From positions 62,001 through 126,000 of the forward strand of contig CAZZAM010000002.1 in assembly GCA_964652775.1 (NCBI GenBank): a stretch of 64,000 bases of DNA, written 5' to 3'. Every line of letters starts with the position of its first letter. Within the stretch, counting starts at the first letter, position 1. The DNA comes from UBA11346 sp038060575 (GTDB taxonomy: Bacteria; Planctomycetota; UBA11346). The notes under the pieces were generated by a model. The model did not search any database. It worked only from the letters and a program-made list of their open reading frames with translations, and was not told the origin of the DNA. Positions 44,760 to 54,003 of this stretch are shown here, piece by piece. The position numbers were made by a program, and so were the translations under genes.

Positions 44760-46924
44760 GCGATCCCAAAGAGGCGCAGGAGATCCAAACCGCAAATATA
44801 CACGAAGAGCAGGCCGACCATGATGACGCCCGCCCACATCAGGCCGTTACGCAACCACATCGGCAGCGGCCGGCGGATGACCGTCTCGACGCCGAGCATC
44901 AGCAATTGACCACCATCGGTGATCGGAATCGGCAGCAGGTTGACCACGAACAGATTGAGGCCGACCAGTGCAACTAGCTTGAGGAACGAGTCGAAGCCCA
45001 TCAGTTCAGCGCGGCTTTTCATTTCGCGAAAAATACCGATCGGACCGGTCAGCGTCTTGTTCGGATCAACACCGCCCTCTTCAGGCGAGCGGAACAGGCG
45101 CGGCAACAGTGTCACCGATTTGACCACCAAGTTGTAGGCTGCGTCGTTGATCAGATTGAGGCCATCGCCAACCGGTCCATCAGGAGCCAACGCGTACGGC
45201 AACTCCTCTTTGTCGAACAGGATCGCCGTGCCGATCGACTTCGGGCGCAACGTCGCCCAGCGCGCATTACCGGCACCGCGCGTGATCTCGATCACTGCAC
45301 CAGCTGGACCCAATCGCGCATCTGAAATCCAGTCACCAACCACCAGTTTTTCGGCGGCCGGGCCAAGTTCGGAACGCTTGATCGCAACCGGCGTGACCTC
45401 GGTCTGCTCGCTCGCCGGTGTCACCATCACATCGTCGGTCGTGACCGCACTCACCCGACTTCCGGCGAGCCGGGTTGCCAACGATGGAATCGCGCGCGCA
45501 CCAAATATTTTCCGCAGCAACCCGGGTTCTTGATAGCGATTCGCCGCGCGCCACGCCGTGGCGTCAAGACCGAGCGACAGCTCCATTGCTTCGCCACCTG
45601 ATACCCACGCGATGCGCACATCATCATCGCCAACCTTTCGTGCAACCAGGGTGTCGTTCGCCTGCACGCCAGCCTCGGCTAGCGCGCTTGGGCCACCACC
45701 CAATGCCGGCAGCAAACGCGGCAAACGGCCAAACCACACGGTTTCGATGGGGATGCCGAGCTTACGCACGCCAAACATATTGCTGCCCTCGACCCGGACT
45801 TCGCTGCGCTCTGCGCCACGCTGAATAGCGATCAACGCAGCTCCGTCACGGTCCAACGCTTGACGGGCAAGCGCCATGAAATGCGTGGTGCCACAGACCT
45901 CCTTGCCACCGACACCGACCACCCAGTCGCCGGTTTTCAGGCCTGCCTTGGCTGGCTTGCCGTCCGGTTCCAGCGCGCCGATGCGCACCGGAATGCCGGC
46001 ACGGGTATCGAAGGCGCCGCGTTCGCCGGCGTAGGTCAGCATCAGCTCGACGCGCTGTCCACCGCGCTCCACGGTCACCGGCACGGTTTCGCCAAAGTGC
46101 CGCATCAGTCGATCCTGAATCTGCTGACCGATCAACCCGCTGACATCTTCGCCGGCAATCGTCACGATGCGATCGAGACGCTTCACACCATCAGTTGGCG
46201 CATCAAGTGTTGCAACCACGCGATTGGAATAGGGAAACTCAATCCCCAGGCTGGGCTTGCCGAAACGGCCGTCAAATACCGGCACCACCGGCGGCGCACC
46301 TGCTGTCGGCAGCGTGATGCGCTGGCCAGCGCGCTCGACCTCGACCTGCATCGGCTGGTTGCCGGCGAAGATGACGGCCGTGATGACGTCGTCGAATGAA
46401 CGCACCTTCTCGCCATCGACGATGACAAATCGATCCCCGCGCTCGAGTCCTAATTTCGCCGCCGGACTCTGCACCGGTAGGCCAGTGTGATCAATCACCT
46501 GCGGAATCACTTCGCCAACTTGCGGTCGAAACACCGGCATGCCCCAGATCACCAGACCAAGCAGGATCAGATAACTGGAAATCAGATTGAACAATACACC
46601 ACCAAGCAGGATCAGTGCCTTCCAGCCCGCTGACTTGGCGAGATAGCTGCGCGGATCAATCTCCTGTGCCTCTTCACCGGACGGCACATCTTCCTGACCG
46701 AGCATCTTCACGAACCCGCCGAGCGGCAGCAGCGAGATGACGTAATCGGTCTCGCCGATCGTTTTCTTGAACAGTACCGGACCAAAACCGATCGAGAACG
46801 TATCGACCCTCACCCCCGCCCATTTGGCGAATACGAAATGCCCGAACTCATGGATGGCGATGACAAAGCCAAACCCAAGGACGGCGAGGAGCGGATAGCT
46901 GATGTAGGCGAGGATGTCGAGCAC
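44756..46924 (-). CDS. rseP: RseP-type site-2 intramembrane zinc metalloprotease with extended PDZ region
   Basis: 722 aa, clearly longer than E. coli RseP (about 450). Zinc motif HEFGH at residues 25-29 in the first helix (FVIAIHEFGHFVFAKWAGV), DTFSIGFGPVLFKK after it, and the C-terminal NLFVVNLLPIPITDGG with the third zinc ligand. Between helices lie several PDZ-like segments: KLGLERGDRFVIVDGEKV, KRLDRIVTIAGEDV and KAGLKTGDWVVGVGGKEV, plus a further nonstandard stretch of about 200 residues (about 400-590). Family members cleave anti-sigma factors or signal peptide remnants. The overlapping T2SSF gene implies translational coupling. Confidence 0.9.
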   Translation of the reverse strand: MLDILAYISYPLLAVLGFGFVIAIHEFGHFVFAKWAGVRVDTFSIGFGPVLFKKTIGETDYVISLLPLGGFVKMLGQEDVPSGEEAQEIDPRSYLAKSAGWKALILLGGVLFNLISSYLILLGLVIWGMPVFRPQVGEVIPQVIDHTGLPVQSPAAKLGLERGDRFVIVDGEKVRSFDDVITAVIFAGNQPMQVEVERAGQRITLPTAGAPPVVPVFDGRFGKPSLGIEFPYSNRVVATLDAPTDGVKRLDRIVTIAGEDVSGLIGQQIQDRLMRHFGETVPVTVERGGQRVELMLTYAGERGAFDTRAGIPVRIGALEPDGKPAKAGLKTGDWVVGVGGKEVCGTTHFMALARQALDRDGAALIAIQRGAERSEVRVEGSNMFGVRKLGIPIETVWFGRLPRLLPALGGGPSALAEAGVQANDTLVARKVGDDDVRIAWVSGGEAMELSLGLDATAWRAANRYQEPGLLRKIFGARAIPSLATRLAGSRVSAVTTDDVMVTPASEQTEVTPVAIKRSELGPAAEKLVVGDWISDARLGPAGAVIEITRGAGNARWATLRPKSIGTAILFDKEELPYALAPDGPVGDGLNLINDAAYNLVVKSVTLLPRLFRSPEEGGVDPNKTLTGPIGIFREMKSRAELMGFDSFLKLVALVGLNLFVVNLLPIPITDGGQLLMLGVETVIRRPLPMWLRNGLMWAGVIMVGLLFVYICGLDLLRLFGIA

Positions 46925-47162
46925 GGGCGGGATAGTCGCTCACGGCAGCGGTCTGCCAGTGCGAAGTGATCCCTGGGACCGCGGGCCACTGGCCTGCGCG
47001 CATGCTAAACCCTGGGAGCGCCGAGTTGCACTCGGCCGAAACACTACGCGCACCCATTGTCGCCAGAACATGCAGGCGAAAGCCTGCTGCACCGCATGGG
47101 GGCTTACCCATGAGCCGCTGTTTATCGCCCCTGCGCTGCCATGGCGCAGGCAAGATCTCGTC
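46925..47162. repeat. Cluster of short hairpins upstream of rseP
   Basis: At least five stem-loops lie in 170 bp: GCGGGCC/GGCCTGC (46981-46997), GCCGAGT/ACTCGGC (47020-47036), GCAGGC-GAAA-GCCTGC (47072-47087, a GNRA tetraloop), CATGGG/CCCATG (47095-47112) and CTGCGC/GCGCAG (47131-47149). The first two are each preceded by CCCTGGGA. This 238-bp gap holds no gene. Part of it must carry the rseP promoter; the hairpins look like a REP array or a structured RNA. Confidence 0.6.
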
Positions 47163-48008
47163 TCAGCGCTGATACAAGATCGGCGTCTTCGCTGTGTCGA
47201 TGAGCTCGCCCGGCTTGATGCCCGAGCACAGCCATTCAGCGTCGCCCTTGGTCCGTTCACTTGCTTCACCCAAACGCATCTCGCTGTCCATGTAGATCAT
47301 GGTCATCACCTTGCGCAGACAGTCAGTCGAATTGCGGTTCGCAAAATGGTAGGTGAAGCCGTAGTGGAAGGTGACGTCGCCCAGTGCAAATGGCTCGGTG
47401 ACCGTCGGCAGCTGATTGAGTCGCACCGTCTCGGTGATCGCCTGTGCCGCTTCCAGCGTGATGTGACTGTCGCGATGCTTGACCAAACGGTGGCTGCCTG
47501 AGGCGAACGACAGCGGTCCCATGTCGAGCGATACCGGCACCAGCGGCACCCACGCGGTGATGCTGAGTTCACTCGCCAATGGCCAGTACGCCTGATCGGT
47601 ATGCCACGGCGTTGCACCGCCCTTGGCTTCTTTGTAGAGCGCCTGGTCGTGGAACATGCGTACGCCGCGCGTACCCATCAGCTCGGTCGCCAAGCGCGCG
47701 AGTCGCTTGTTGAAGATCCATGCCTTCGTCGCGGGATCGGATTCCCACAGATTCATGATTTGGACGAATGCCTGTTGGTAGAAGCCACGTGCTTCGATCG
47801 GCGCCTGGTATTGAGCCAAATGCGCCTTCTGGCGCTCGACCGCCGCGCTGATCAGCGGTTCGACGGCGGCGATTTCTTCCGGTGTAAATACGCCCTTGAT
47901 CATGATGTGCCCGTCGCGGCGGAACTGGGCAATCTGCTCCGGCGTCACCCGCGTGGGCGAATCGAAGTTAATGGTAGCGGATGGTGCAGTCATGGTGGCG
48001 GTGCTCAT
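47163..48008 (-). CDS. Phytanoyl-CoA dioxygenase (PhyH)-family protein
   Basis: 281 aa. FRRDGHIMIKGVFTPEEIAAV at the start, TPWHTDQAYWP with the iron-binding HxD, and a late FANRNSTDCLRK region give the PhyH fold of Fe(II)/2-oxoglutarate oxygenases. Substrates range from phytanoyl-CoA to small metabolites; nothing here names it. An AraC regulator is divergently transcribed 65 bp away, as is common for PhyH/AraC pairs. Confidence 0.87.
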   Translation of the reverse strand: MSTATMTAPSATINFDSPTRVTPEQIAQFRRDGHIMIKGVFTPEEIAAVEPLISAAVERQKAHLAQYQAPIEARGFYQQAFVQIMNLWESDPATKAWIFNKRLARLATELMGTRGVRMFHDQALYKEAKGGATPWHTDQAYWPLASELSITAWVPLVPVSLDMGPLSFASGSHRLVKHRDSHITLEAAQAITETVRLNQLPTVTEPFALGDVTFHYGFTYHFANRNSTDCLRKVMTMIYMDSEMRLGEASERTKGDAEWLCSGIKPGELIDTAKTPILYQR

Positions 48009-48073
48009 GGTGAAAGAGGATGGCGAAACGCGATTGGTTCGCTCCTTGTAAATAAACTCTGACTGATACGAAA

Positions 48074-48928
48074 TTGCGCGTGCAACCCATCCGTGAAGCC
48101 ACCGGCACCGACCCCGGCTCCTCTTTTTGGAGCCTACACTTCAGCACACCGCAATTCGTCTTCAATTGGCACATCCATACCGCCTATGAGCTGACCTGCA
48201 TTGCGCGCGGAAGCGGCACGCGATGGGTTGGCGACAACATCGCGCAATTCTCTGATGGTGATTTGGTCCTGATTGGTCCCGATCTGCCACACACCTGGCA
48301 ATCGACGCCTGACAGTCGGCGCAATCTCGCCCATGGGGTTATTTTTGATCCCGAACGTTGGGGCGACATCTTGGCGCTACCCGAGACTCGTGCGATTACC
48401 GGATTGCTAAACAATGCGAAACGCGGCTGTTCATTTCCACTCACCGATCGTCATGCGCGTTTGGCTCGTCAGCGCTTGGCGAAGCTCCATGTCCGCGATG
48501 GCTTGGCCCGTTGGACAGAACTGCTCGCGATCCTCGAATTACTCACGCGGTCCCGTCACACAATCCTCACCAGCATTGCCTGTGCAGCGCCTGATCCCCT
48601 CGACCACGGTCGCATCACCGCGGTCTGCGACGAGATACTGCGCCGTTTCCGTGAACCGCTGCGCCAAAGTGACCTCGCGAAATCCGTTGGCCTGCAGTCC
48701 TCATCCTTCTGCCGTTTTTTCAAACGTCAGACCGGACGACGGTTCATCGCCTACGTCCACGAACTGCGTATCGGCTATGCCTGCCAACGGCTGATCGCCA
48801 ACGATGACGATATCACCGGTATCGCTCTTGACGCCGGCTTCAGCAATCTGAGTAATTTCAACCGGATTTTTCTGCGCCTCAAAGGCGTCTCTCCCCGCGC
48901 ATTCCGGCAGGCCTATCACCGGCGCTGA
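48074..48928 (+). CDS. AraC-family transcriptional regulator
   Basis: 284 aa; TTG 48074 or GTG 48080 start. N-terminal cupin region (FNWHIHTAYELTCIARGSGTRWVGDN, GDLVLIGPDLPHTWQS) and C-terminal double helix-turn-helix (about 180-280; LRQSDLAKSVGLQSSSFCRFFKRQTGRRFIAYVHELR in two parts, then ITGIALDAGFSNLSNFNRIF). The intergenic 48009-48073 would hold the shared promoter with the PhyH gene, its probable target. Confidence 0.9.
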   Translation: MRVQPIREATGTDPGSSFWSLHFSTPQFVFNWHIHTAYELTCIARGSGTRWVGDNIAQFSDGDLVLIGPDLPHTWQSTPDSRRNLAHGVIFDPERWGDILALPETRAITGLLNNAKRGCSFPLTDRHARLARQRLAKLHVRDGLARWTELLAILELLTRSRHTILTSIACAAPDPLDHGRITAVCDEILRRFREPLRQSDLAKSVGLQSSSFCRFFKRQTGRRFIAYVHELRIGYACQRLIANDDDITGIALDAGFSNLSNFNRIFLRLKGVSPRAFRQAYHRR

Positions 48929-48964
48929 TCGGTGATCCTAAATAGCCGACGATGGAATCATGTG

Positions 48965-49073
48965 GAGAACCGGAGGAACGAAGCAAGCCTGCCTAGAGGA
49001 ACAACCCTGTTCACCCAACTGGCGATCGCTGCTTCTGCTATAAACTCAGCGCGACTCCGGTCCTCCGGTTCTC
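48965..49073. repeat. 109-bp element with 13-bp inverted ends
   Basis: GAGAACCGGAGGA (48965-48977) and TCCTCCGGTTCTC (49061-49073) are perfect reverse complements. The interior holds no reading frame or further obvious structure. It lies in the 230-bp gap between the AraC gene and the kinase gene, which otherwise shows nothing recognisable. Confidence 0.7.
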
Positions 49074-49158
49074 TATGTCGATCGAATGCTGCATTTGGCT
49101 GATTTGCTGCCGTCTTGTCTGTAGTTGAGCCTTACCTAGGGCTGGTTAGCCTGCCCCC

Positions 49159-52100
49159 GTGACGACCGCTTCCGATTCGAAGAATCCTGAGTTAACCATA
49201 CCGATTCCGACAATCGGTAAGCCAGCAACTCCGTCTGTAGGCGATGGATTCGAGCCGTTACCGCAGCCACCGCCGATCGGCTACCGGGTTGGCAAACTCC
49301 TCGGTATGGGTGGTGAAGGTATTGTTCATGAGGCGGTGCAGCTCTCGTTCGGACGACAGGTGGCGGTCAAAACGCTGCGCAGTACGGATCCCTCAGCAAA
49401 CCAGCTCCGACGGTTTCACGCTGAGGCGGCAATCACCGCCTTACTCGAGCATCCCAACATTGTCCCCGTTCACGACATGCACTGTGACAGCAGTGGTCGG
49501 CAGATGCTGGTCATGAAACGGATTGGCGGACAGACGTGGCGACAGCTCCTCGATGGCGAAGCGCCGGGACCAGGAAAGGCGCAGCTCTCCGGCGAAGATC
49601 ACATCGAGGTGCTGCTGAAAGTATGCGACGCCGTGGCGTTCGCACATGCTCGCGGAATTCTCCATCGCGACCTCAAGCCCGAAAACGTCATGGTCGGCGA
49701 ACATGGTGAAGTGCTGCTCATGGATTGGGGCTGCGCAACCCACCTTGGACCGAAAGCGCCGCACCCAGACATTCCGGTTTTGGCCGAACTGGAATCCACC
49801 AGCGGAACGCCGGCCTACATGTCGCCGGAACAGGCGCGTGGAGATGCCGCCGCTTGCGGGCCGTGGAGCGACGTCCACCTTCTTGGCGGAATCCTCTACC
49901 GCATGCTAACCGGCACCCCGCCGCGCTCGGCTGGTGGCGTGCAGGCAACCATCAATTTGGCTATCCGCGGAGTCCCGTCCGAAGAACCCTCTGCCCGAGC
50001 GGGCCGTAAGGTTCCCTCAGAGCTGGCGCGCATCGCCATGGACGCGCTGCATCCCGAACCCGCCAAGCGCACACGATCAGTCGATGAATTCGCCGCCTCC
50101 ATCCGCCGCTACATCGAACATCGCGAAGTTCATCGTCTACTGTCTGAGGCCAGGCGTCAGCACGAGCTGGCGCGCGGCAACGGGCCCGACAGCGACGATG
50201 CCTTCCGCCGTGCGCTAGGTGCGGTCGAACAGGCGGTTCAACTGTGGCCTGAGCAAGAACGCGGCCGACGCATGTTTATCGATGTCGGTCTGGACTCGGC
50301 CAATCACGCCCTTGAAGCCGGGTCATTTCGCCTTGCCAAACGCCAAGCTCAAGCCGTGGTGACGGAAGCCAATCGACTGGGCGACGGGAAAGCCATTGAT
50401 GCCGCTGGACGGGTTGCCGCTCTCGCTGAAACGCGCGAACGTCAGGCCCAGGTTCGCAGCGCTCACTTGAAACGCCTGCGTCGACTGGTCATCGCTGCCA
50501 GTCTGGTCGCCGGACTTGCCTTATTGGTCGGTCTACTCGCTGCCTGGCAACAGTCAGCCAAAGCCACAGCCGCGCTGGCTGATGCGCGCCGCGAAGCCGA
50601 GGCCAGAATGGCCGATGGTGAGGCTGCGGCACCAGCGCTGCTCGCCCTAGCGCGGGAACATGCGAGAAAGAATAATTTCGCTGACGGTCTGCCACTGGTC
50701 ATTGCTGCGGAAAACTTTGCGCGCGACAAAGGCCCACCACATCTCCTGCACGCACAACTGCTCATTGCGTTGAACCGACGCGATGAGGCGGTGGTGGAAC
50801 TCGATAAGACCCTGGCGATTTCTGCCGATAACGATGTCGCCGAGCTGCGTCGCCTGTGCGCCACCCCACCGGCCGACGCCGAAGCACGCATTTCTGAACT
50901 CCTGTACCGCATGGGCGCAACTGGTGCCATTGCCAACTCGCTCGATCTGGCTTCAGATCAGCGTTTGGATCAGGCGCGTAAGCAACTGCGGATAACCTGG
51001 CCGGGCCTGCTCGATTCCCACGTGTCTATCCTGCCCAATCGCACGCTCTCCATATACCTGACCAACAGCCAGGCGATTGTGACCACGTTAGAGCCATTGA
51101 GCGGCATGGCCGTTTCCAGCTTGGATATTTCCTATCAAACCCAGGTGCGCGACCTATCGCCTTTGGCTGCATTGCCGCTCACCACGCTTTTGGCGACCAG
51201 TCTTGGTGCGCGCGATTTCACCGCGCTGAAAGGCCTCAAGCTGCGCCGCCTTGCCTTGACGCAAACCGCGTTTTCCGACCTGCGCATTCTCCAGGGCATG
51301 CCATTGGAAATGCTCAGCGTCACCTTACCCGAGGCGACCACGCTGGAGCCGCTGCTCGGTCTGCCACTTCGTGAATTACGCGTCGATCAATGTGGGTTGG
51401 TAAAAGACCTCACTGGTTTAGAGCGAACGCCTCTGGAAGTGCTGGCGCTCGAGGATCACCCCGATCATGCCGGAAGCCAATTGCGTGATATCAGCGCCCT
51501 CAAAGGGAACGAGCAGCTGCGTGAATTGCTGCTGTCGAATCAGCATGCCCTGACCGATATCTCGCCGCTCAAAGGCCTCCCACTGCAGCGCGTCACACTA
51601 TCTGGTACGCGGGTGAGTGATCTGACCCCATTGGCCAACACCAGTCTCAAGTATCTCAAGATTACCGACACGGCAGTCACCGATTTGCGTCCGTTGAGCA
51701 AAACAACACTCGAACAGTTGGATTTTTCCCCACTGCGCGTTCAAAACGGCCTTGATGAGCTCAAGGGAATCAAGTCACTCCGTTTGATCAACGGCTTTTC
51801 TCGCGACGACTTCACGTTTTGGCTTGCCCTGTTGCGCCAGCTCGGTCCAGGAAATCCAGATTTTGTGTGGCTCGGCCGCGCCGTCTTTTCTGGTGGCAAG
51901 GCCGTTGAGCTGACGTTGGAAAAGGGCATCCGCACGCTGGATGCCCTGAACGGATTGCAGCTGCGCTCGTTGACGATCAGGGAAGGGACCATGACCAACC
52001 TCCGTGTGCTCTCCTCCATGACCATGCTCAACACCTTAGAGTTGATCAACTGCAAGATCGACAATCTGGATCAACTGCGCAATCACCCTGGTTTGCGTAA

Positions 52101-52320
52101 GGTGAATCTCTCTGGTACTGTCGTTGTCGATCTCCGGCCACTGGCGACATTGAAGCTGGAGGAATTGCAGTTCAGCCCGACGCAACACACGCTTGGTATC
52201 AACGAGCTACGTAAGGTGCCCTCCCTGCAACGCATCGGAATCGGAGGCAATCAACGCAATCGCCTGAAACCAGCCAAGGAGTTCTGGCAGTTTTTTGATG
52301 CGCAACAGCCGCCACGCTAA
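49159..52320 (+). CDS. Hanks-type Ser/Thr protein kinase with TM helix and leucine-rich-repeat C-terminus
   Basis: 1053 aa, GTG start. Kinase domain about 42-320: glycine loop GKLLGMGGEGIVHEA, AVKTL lysine, catalytic HRDLKPEN at 169-176, LMDWG (DFG replaced by DWG), STSGTPAYMSPEQARG. One membrane helix at about 443-466 (LVIAASLVAGLALLVGLLAAW split at its centre), then a helical TPR-like stretch (about 480-610). From about 640 to 1045 come leucine-rich repeats of the DISPLKGLPLQRVTLSGTRV type. The layout gives a cytoplasmic kinase and an external LRR sensor. Kinases with DWG and C-terminal LRRs are frequent in PVC bacteria. Confidence 0.93.
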   Translation: MTTASDSKNPELTIPIPTIGKPATPSVGDGFEPLPQPPPIGYRVGKLLGMGGEGIVHEAVQLSFGRQVAVKTLRSTDPSANQLRRFHAEAAITALLEHPNIVPVHDMHCDSSGRQMLVMKRIGGQTWRQLLDGEAPGPGKAQLSGEDHIEVLLKVCDAVAFAHARGILHRDLKPENVMVGEHGEVLLMDWGCATHLGPKAPHPDIPVLAELESTSGTPAYMSPEQARGDAAACGPWSDVHLLGGILYRMLTGTPPRSAGGVQATINLAIRGVPSEEPSARAGRKVPSELARIAMDALHPEPAKRTRSVDEFAASIRRYIEHREVHRLLSEARRQHELARGNGPDSDDAFRRALGAVEQAVQLWPEQERGRRMFIDVGLDSANHALEAGSFRLAKRQAQAVVTEANRLGDGKAIDAAGRVAALAETRERQAQVRSAHLKRLRRLVIAASLVAGLALLVGLLAAWQQSAKATAALADARREAEARMADGEAAAPALLALAREHARKNNFADGLPLVIAAENFARDKGPPHLLHAQLLIALNRRDEAVVELDKTLAISADNDVAELRRLCATPPADAEARISELLYRMGATGAIANSLDLASDQRLDQARKQLRITWPGLLDSHVSILPNRTLSIYLTNSQAIVTTLEPLSGMAVSSLDISYQTQVRDLSPLAALPLTTLLATSLGARDFTALKGLKLRRLALTQTAFSDLRILQGMPLEMLSVTLPEATTLEPLLGLPLRELRVDQCGLVKDLTGLERTPLEVLALEDHPDHAGSQLRDISALKGNEQLRELLLSNQHALTDISPLKGLPLQRVTLSGTRVSDLTPLANTSLKYLKITDTAVTDLRPLSKTTLEQLDFSPLRVQNGLDELKGIKSLRLINGFSRDDFTFWLALLRQLGPGNPDFVWLGRAVFSGGKAVELTLEKGIRTLDALNGLQLRSLTIREGTMTNLRVLSSMTMLNTLELINCKIDNLDQLRNHPGLRKVNLSGTVVVDLRPLATLKLEELQFSPTQHTLGINELRKVPSLQRIGIGGNQRNRLKPAKEFWQFFDAQQPPR

Positions 52321-52480
52321 GTGGCTGCCGCTACCCCCTGAGTCGCTTGCAAGATCGACTGCTGCGGCTCCGGCGAACGCCTAAGCAACGATTCCACTGG
52401 GTGCCGCGCATCGACCAAGGCAGGCCAAAGCCCACCAAGCGGCTATTGCCTCGCTCGCCATCTGCTGTGATACTCAGGCA

Positions 52481-52897
52481 ATGGATCAGCACTCGCCATC
52501 ATCCGCGCACTACCAGGCGCTGCTTACCCGGTTCAACCAGATCACCGAGCATGGTGGGGGTCGTTTCCGCATTTCGATGATGCGCGTCAACCGCTGCCTC
52601 ATCCTGCGCTTCGAGGGCGAAGTGGCGATCTTCTCGTCCTCCGACCTGCTCGACCGCATCCGTCCCGTACTTAACGAAGCCAAAGGCCAGGCCTGCGTCA
52701 TCGACCTCAGTCTGTGCGATTTCTTGGCGTCCTCGGCGATCGGTTTCATCGCCGTGGTATCGATGGAGATCGGCCGCACCGGCGGCGGCGTATACCTCGT
52801 TCGCCCGAACGAAAAGATCTCACGCATGCTGTCGATCCTTGGCATCGATAAGGTTGTTACCGTCGTTGAGTCGGTCGAGGCGGTTATTGGCGAGTAG
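52481..52897 (+). CDS. STAS-domain anti-sigma-factor-antagonist-like protein
   Basis: 138 aa. A STAS fold is seen in RCLILRFEGEVAIFSSSDLLDRI and ACVIDLSLCDFLASSAIGFIAVV; the Ser-Ser in FLASSAIG occupies the position phosphorylated in SpoIIAA-like proteins. It lies 160 bp after the kinase gene and may be a partner or target; no RsbW-type kinase or sigma gene is visible nearby. Confidence 0.87.
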   Translation: MDQHSPSSAHYQALLTRFNQITEHGGGRFRISMMRVNRCLILRFEGEVAIFSSSDLLDRIRPVLNEAKGQACVIDLSLCDFLASSAIGFIAVVSMEIGRTGGGVYLVRPNEKISRMLSILGIDKVVTVVESVEAVIGE

Positions 52898-52908
52898 GGC
52901 TATTTGCC

Positions 52909-52927
52909 GTGGGGGCGTCGCCCCCAC
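52909..52927. terminator. Strong GC hairpin after the STAS gene
   Basis: GTGGGGGC-GTC-GCCCCCAC is an 8-bp perfect stem 11 bp after the stop codon, without a downstream T-run on the + strand. It probably ends transcription of the kinase/STAS unit. Confidence 0.6.
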
Positions 52928-53031
52928 TCCCCCCGGGCTTTGTCGATGCTCGATGTCGCGGCGCTCACGCTGGCGACATCGTGGCGGCATGGCTGCGCCA
53001 TTGTATGCCGCCACCGCACCTCGGGCGCCCG

Positions 53032-53048
53032 CCGTCGCGGAGCGACGG
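53032..53048. terminator. Hairpin after the EboB-like gene
   Basis: CCGTCGC-GGA-GCGACGG is a 7-bp perfect stem 17 bp beyond the minus-strand stop at 53065. It is a probable terminator for the minus-strand unit. Confidence 0.55.
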
Positions 53049-53064
53049 GGACGTTTTCACTGAA

Positions 53065-53979
53065 TCACTCGATCGTGCGCGACTTTGGATCGACAACCGG
53101 CTCCTGCCCACGCAGCACGCTGTTACCGCTGAACAATACCCGTTGATCGATCGCTGATGGCGCGGTCCAGTCGCGTTCGTCGAGATGGTACGCGGCGATC
53201 GCATTGCGATAGCAGCTCGCCTCGACGTGCTGCTTGGCGATGCCGCGCTCCAGCATCAGCCGCGCCGTCTTCGGCACCGCGAGCGGATCAGAAACGCCCC
53301 AGTCGGCCGATGAATCAACGATGATCCGCTCAGAGCCGTAGCGCCGCACGACTTCGACCATGCGCTCGGAGCCCATCTTGGTCTGCGGATAGAGCGTGAA
53401 CGCAGCCCAGAATCCGCGCTCGAGGGTTTCCTGAACCGTCTCTTCGTTGTTGTGGTCAACGATCACTTGGGCTGGTTTCAGTCCGTGTTCGAGCGCGATG
53501 TCCATCGAGCGTGTCGTGCCACGCTTCTTGTCGCGATGCGGGGTGTGGATCATCACCGGCAAGCCGACTTCCTTGGCCAGTTCGAGTTGCGCGCGGTAGG
53601 CACGATCTTCGGCAGGAGTCTGATCGTCGAACCCGATCTCGCCAACCGCGACCACGCCGTCTTTGCCAACCCAAAGCGGCAGGATGTCGAGCACCTGCGC
53701 GGCCAATGCTTCATCGTTCGCTTCTTTCGAGTTGAGACCAATAGTGCAGTAGTGGCGCATCCCGAATTGACTGGCACGGAAACGCTCCCAGCCGACCAGC
53801 GACGCGAAGTAATCAGCGAACGTGCCAACACTGGTGCGCGGTTGACCAAGCCAGAACGCCGGCTCGATCACCGCAACCACACCAGCAGCGCGCATTGCTT
53901 GGTAATCATCGGTAGTCCGTGCGGACATATGCACGTGTGGGTCGATCAGCATGCCAGGATTGGGACGGGCGTCGGTCAT
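53065..53979 (-). CDS. eboB: TatD-family metal-dependent hydrolase, EboB-like
   Basis: 304 aa from ATG 53979 (MTDARPNPG); an ATG 15 bp further out is in frame. Metal ligands: HVH in LIDPHVHMSA, the glutamate in AVGEIGFDDQ, histidines in PVMIHTPHRDKK and VIVDHNNE, aspartate in IIVDSSADWG. The TatD hydrolase of the ebo gene cluster has this arrangement, and the next minus-strand gene upstream looks like EboA, which supports the call. In cyanobacteria and algae ebo genes are tied to export of small hydrophobic metabolites. A repeat element separates the two genes. Confidence 0.8.
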   Translation of the reverse strand: MTDARPNPGMLIDPHVHMSARTTDDYQAMRAAGVVAVIEPAFWLGQPRTSVGTFADYFASLVGWERFRASQFGMRHYCTIGLNSKEANDEALAAQVLDILPLWVGKDGVVAVGEIGFDDQTPAEDRAYRAQLELAKEVGLPVMIHTPHRDKKRGTTRSMDIALEHGLKPAQVIVDHNNEETVQETLERGFWAAFTLYPQTKMGSERMVEVVRRYGSERIIVDSSADWGVSDPLAVPKTARLMLERGIAKQHVEASCYRNAIAAYHLDERDWTAPSAIDQRVLFSGNSVLRGQEPVVDPKSRTIE

Positions 53980-54003
53980 GCTGAATAACTCCACTTGGTT
54001 TCA

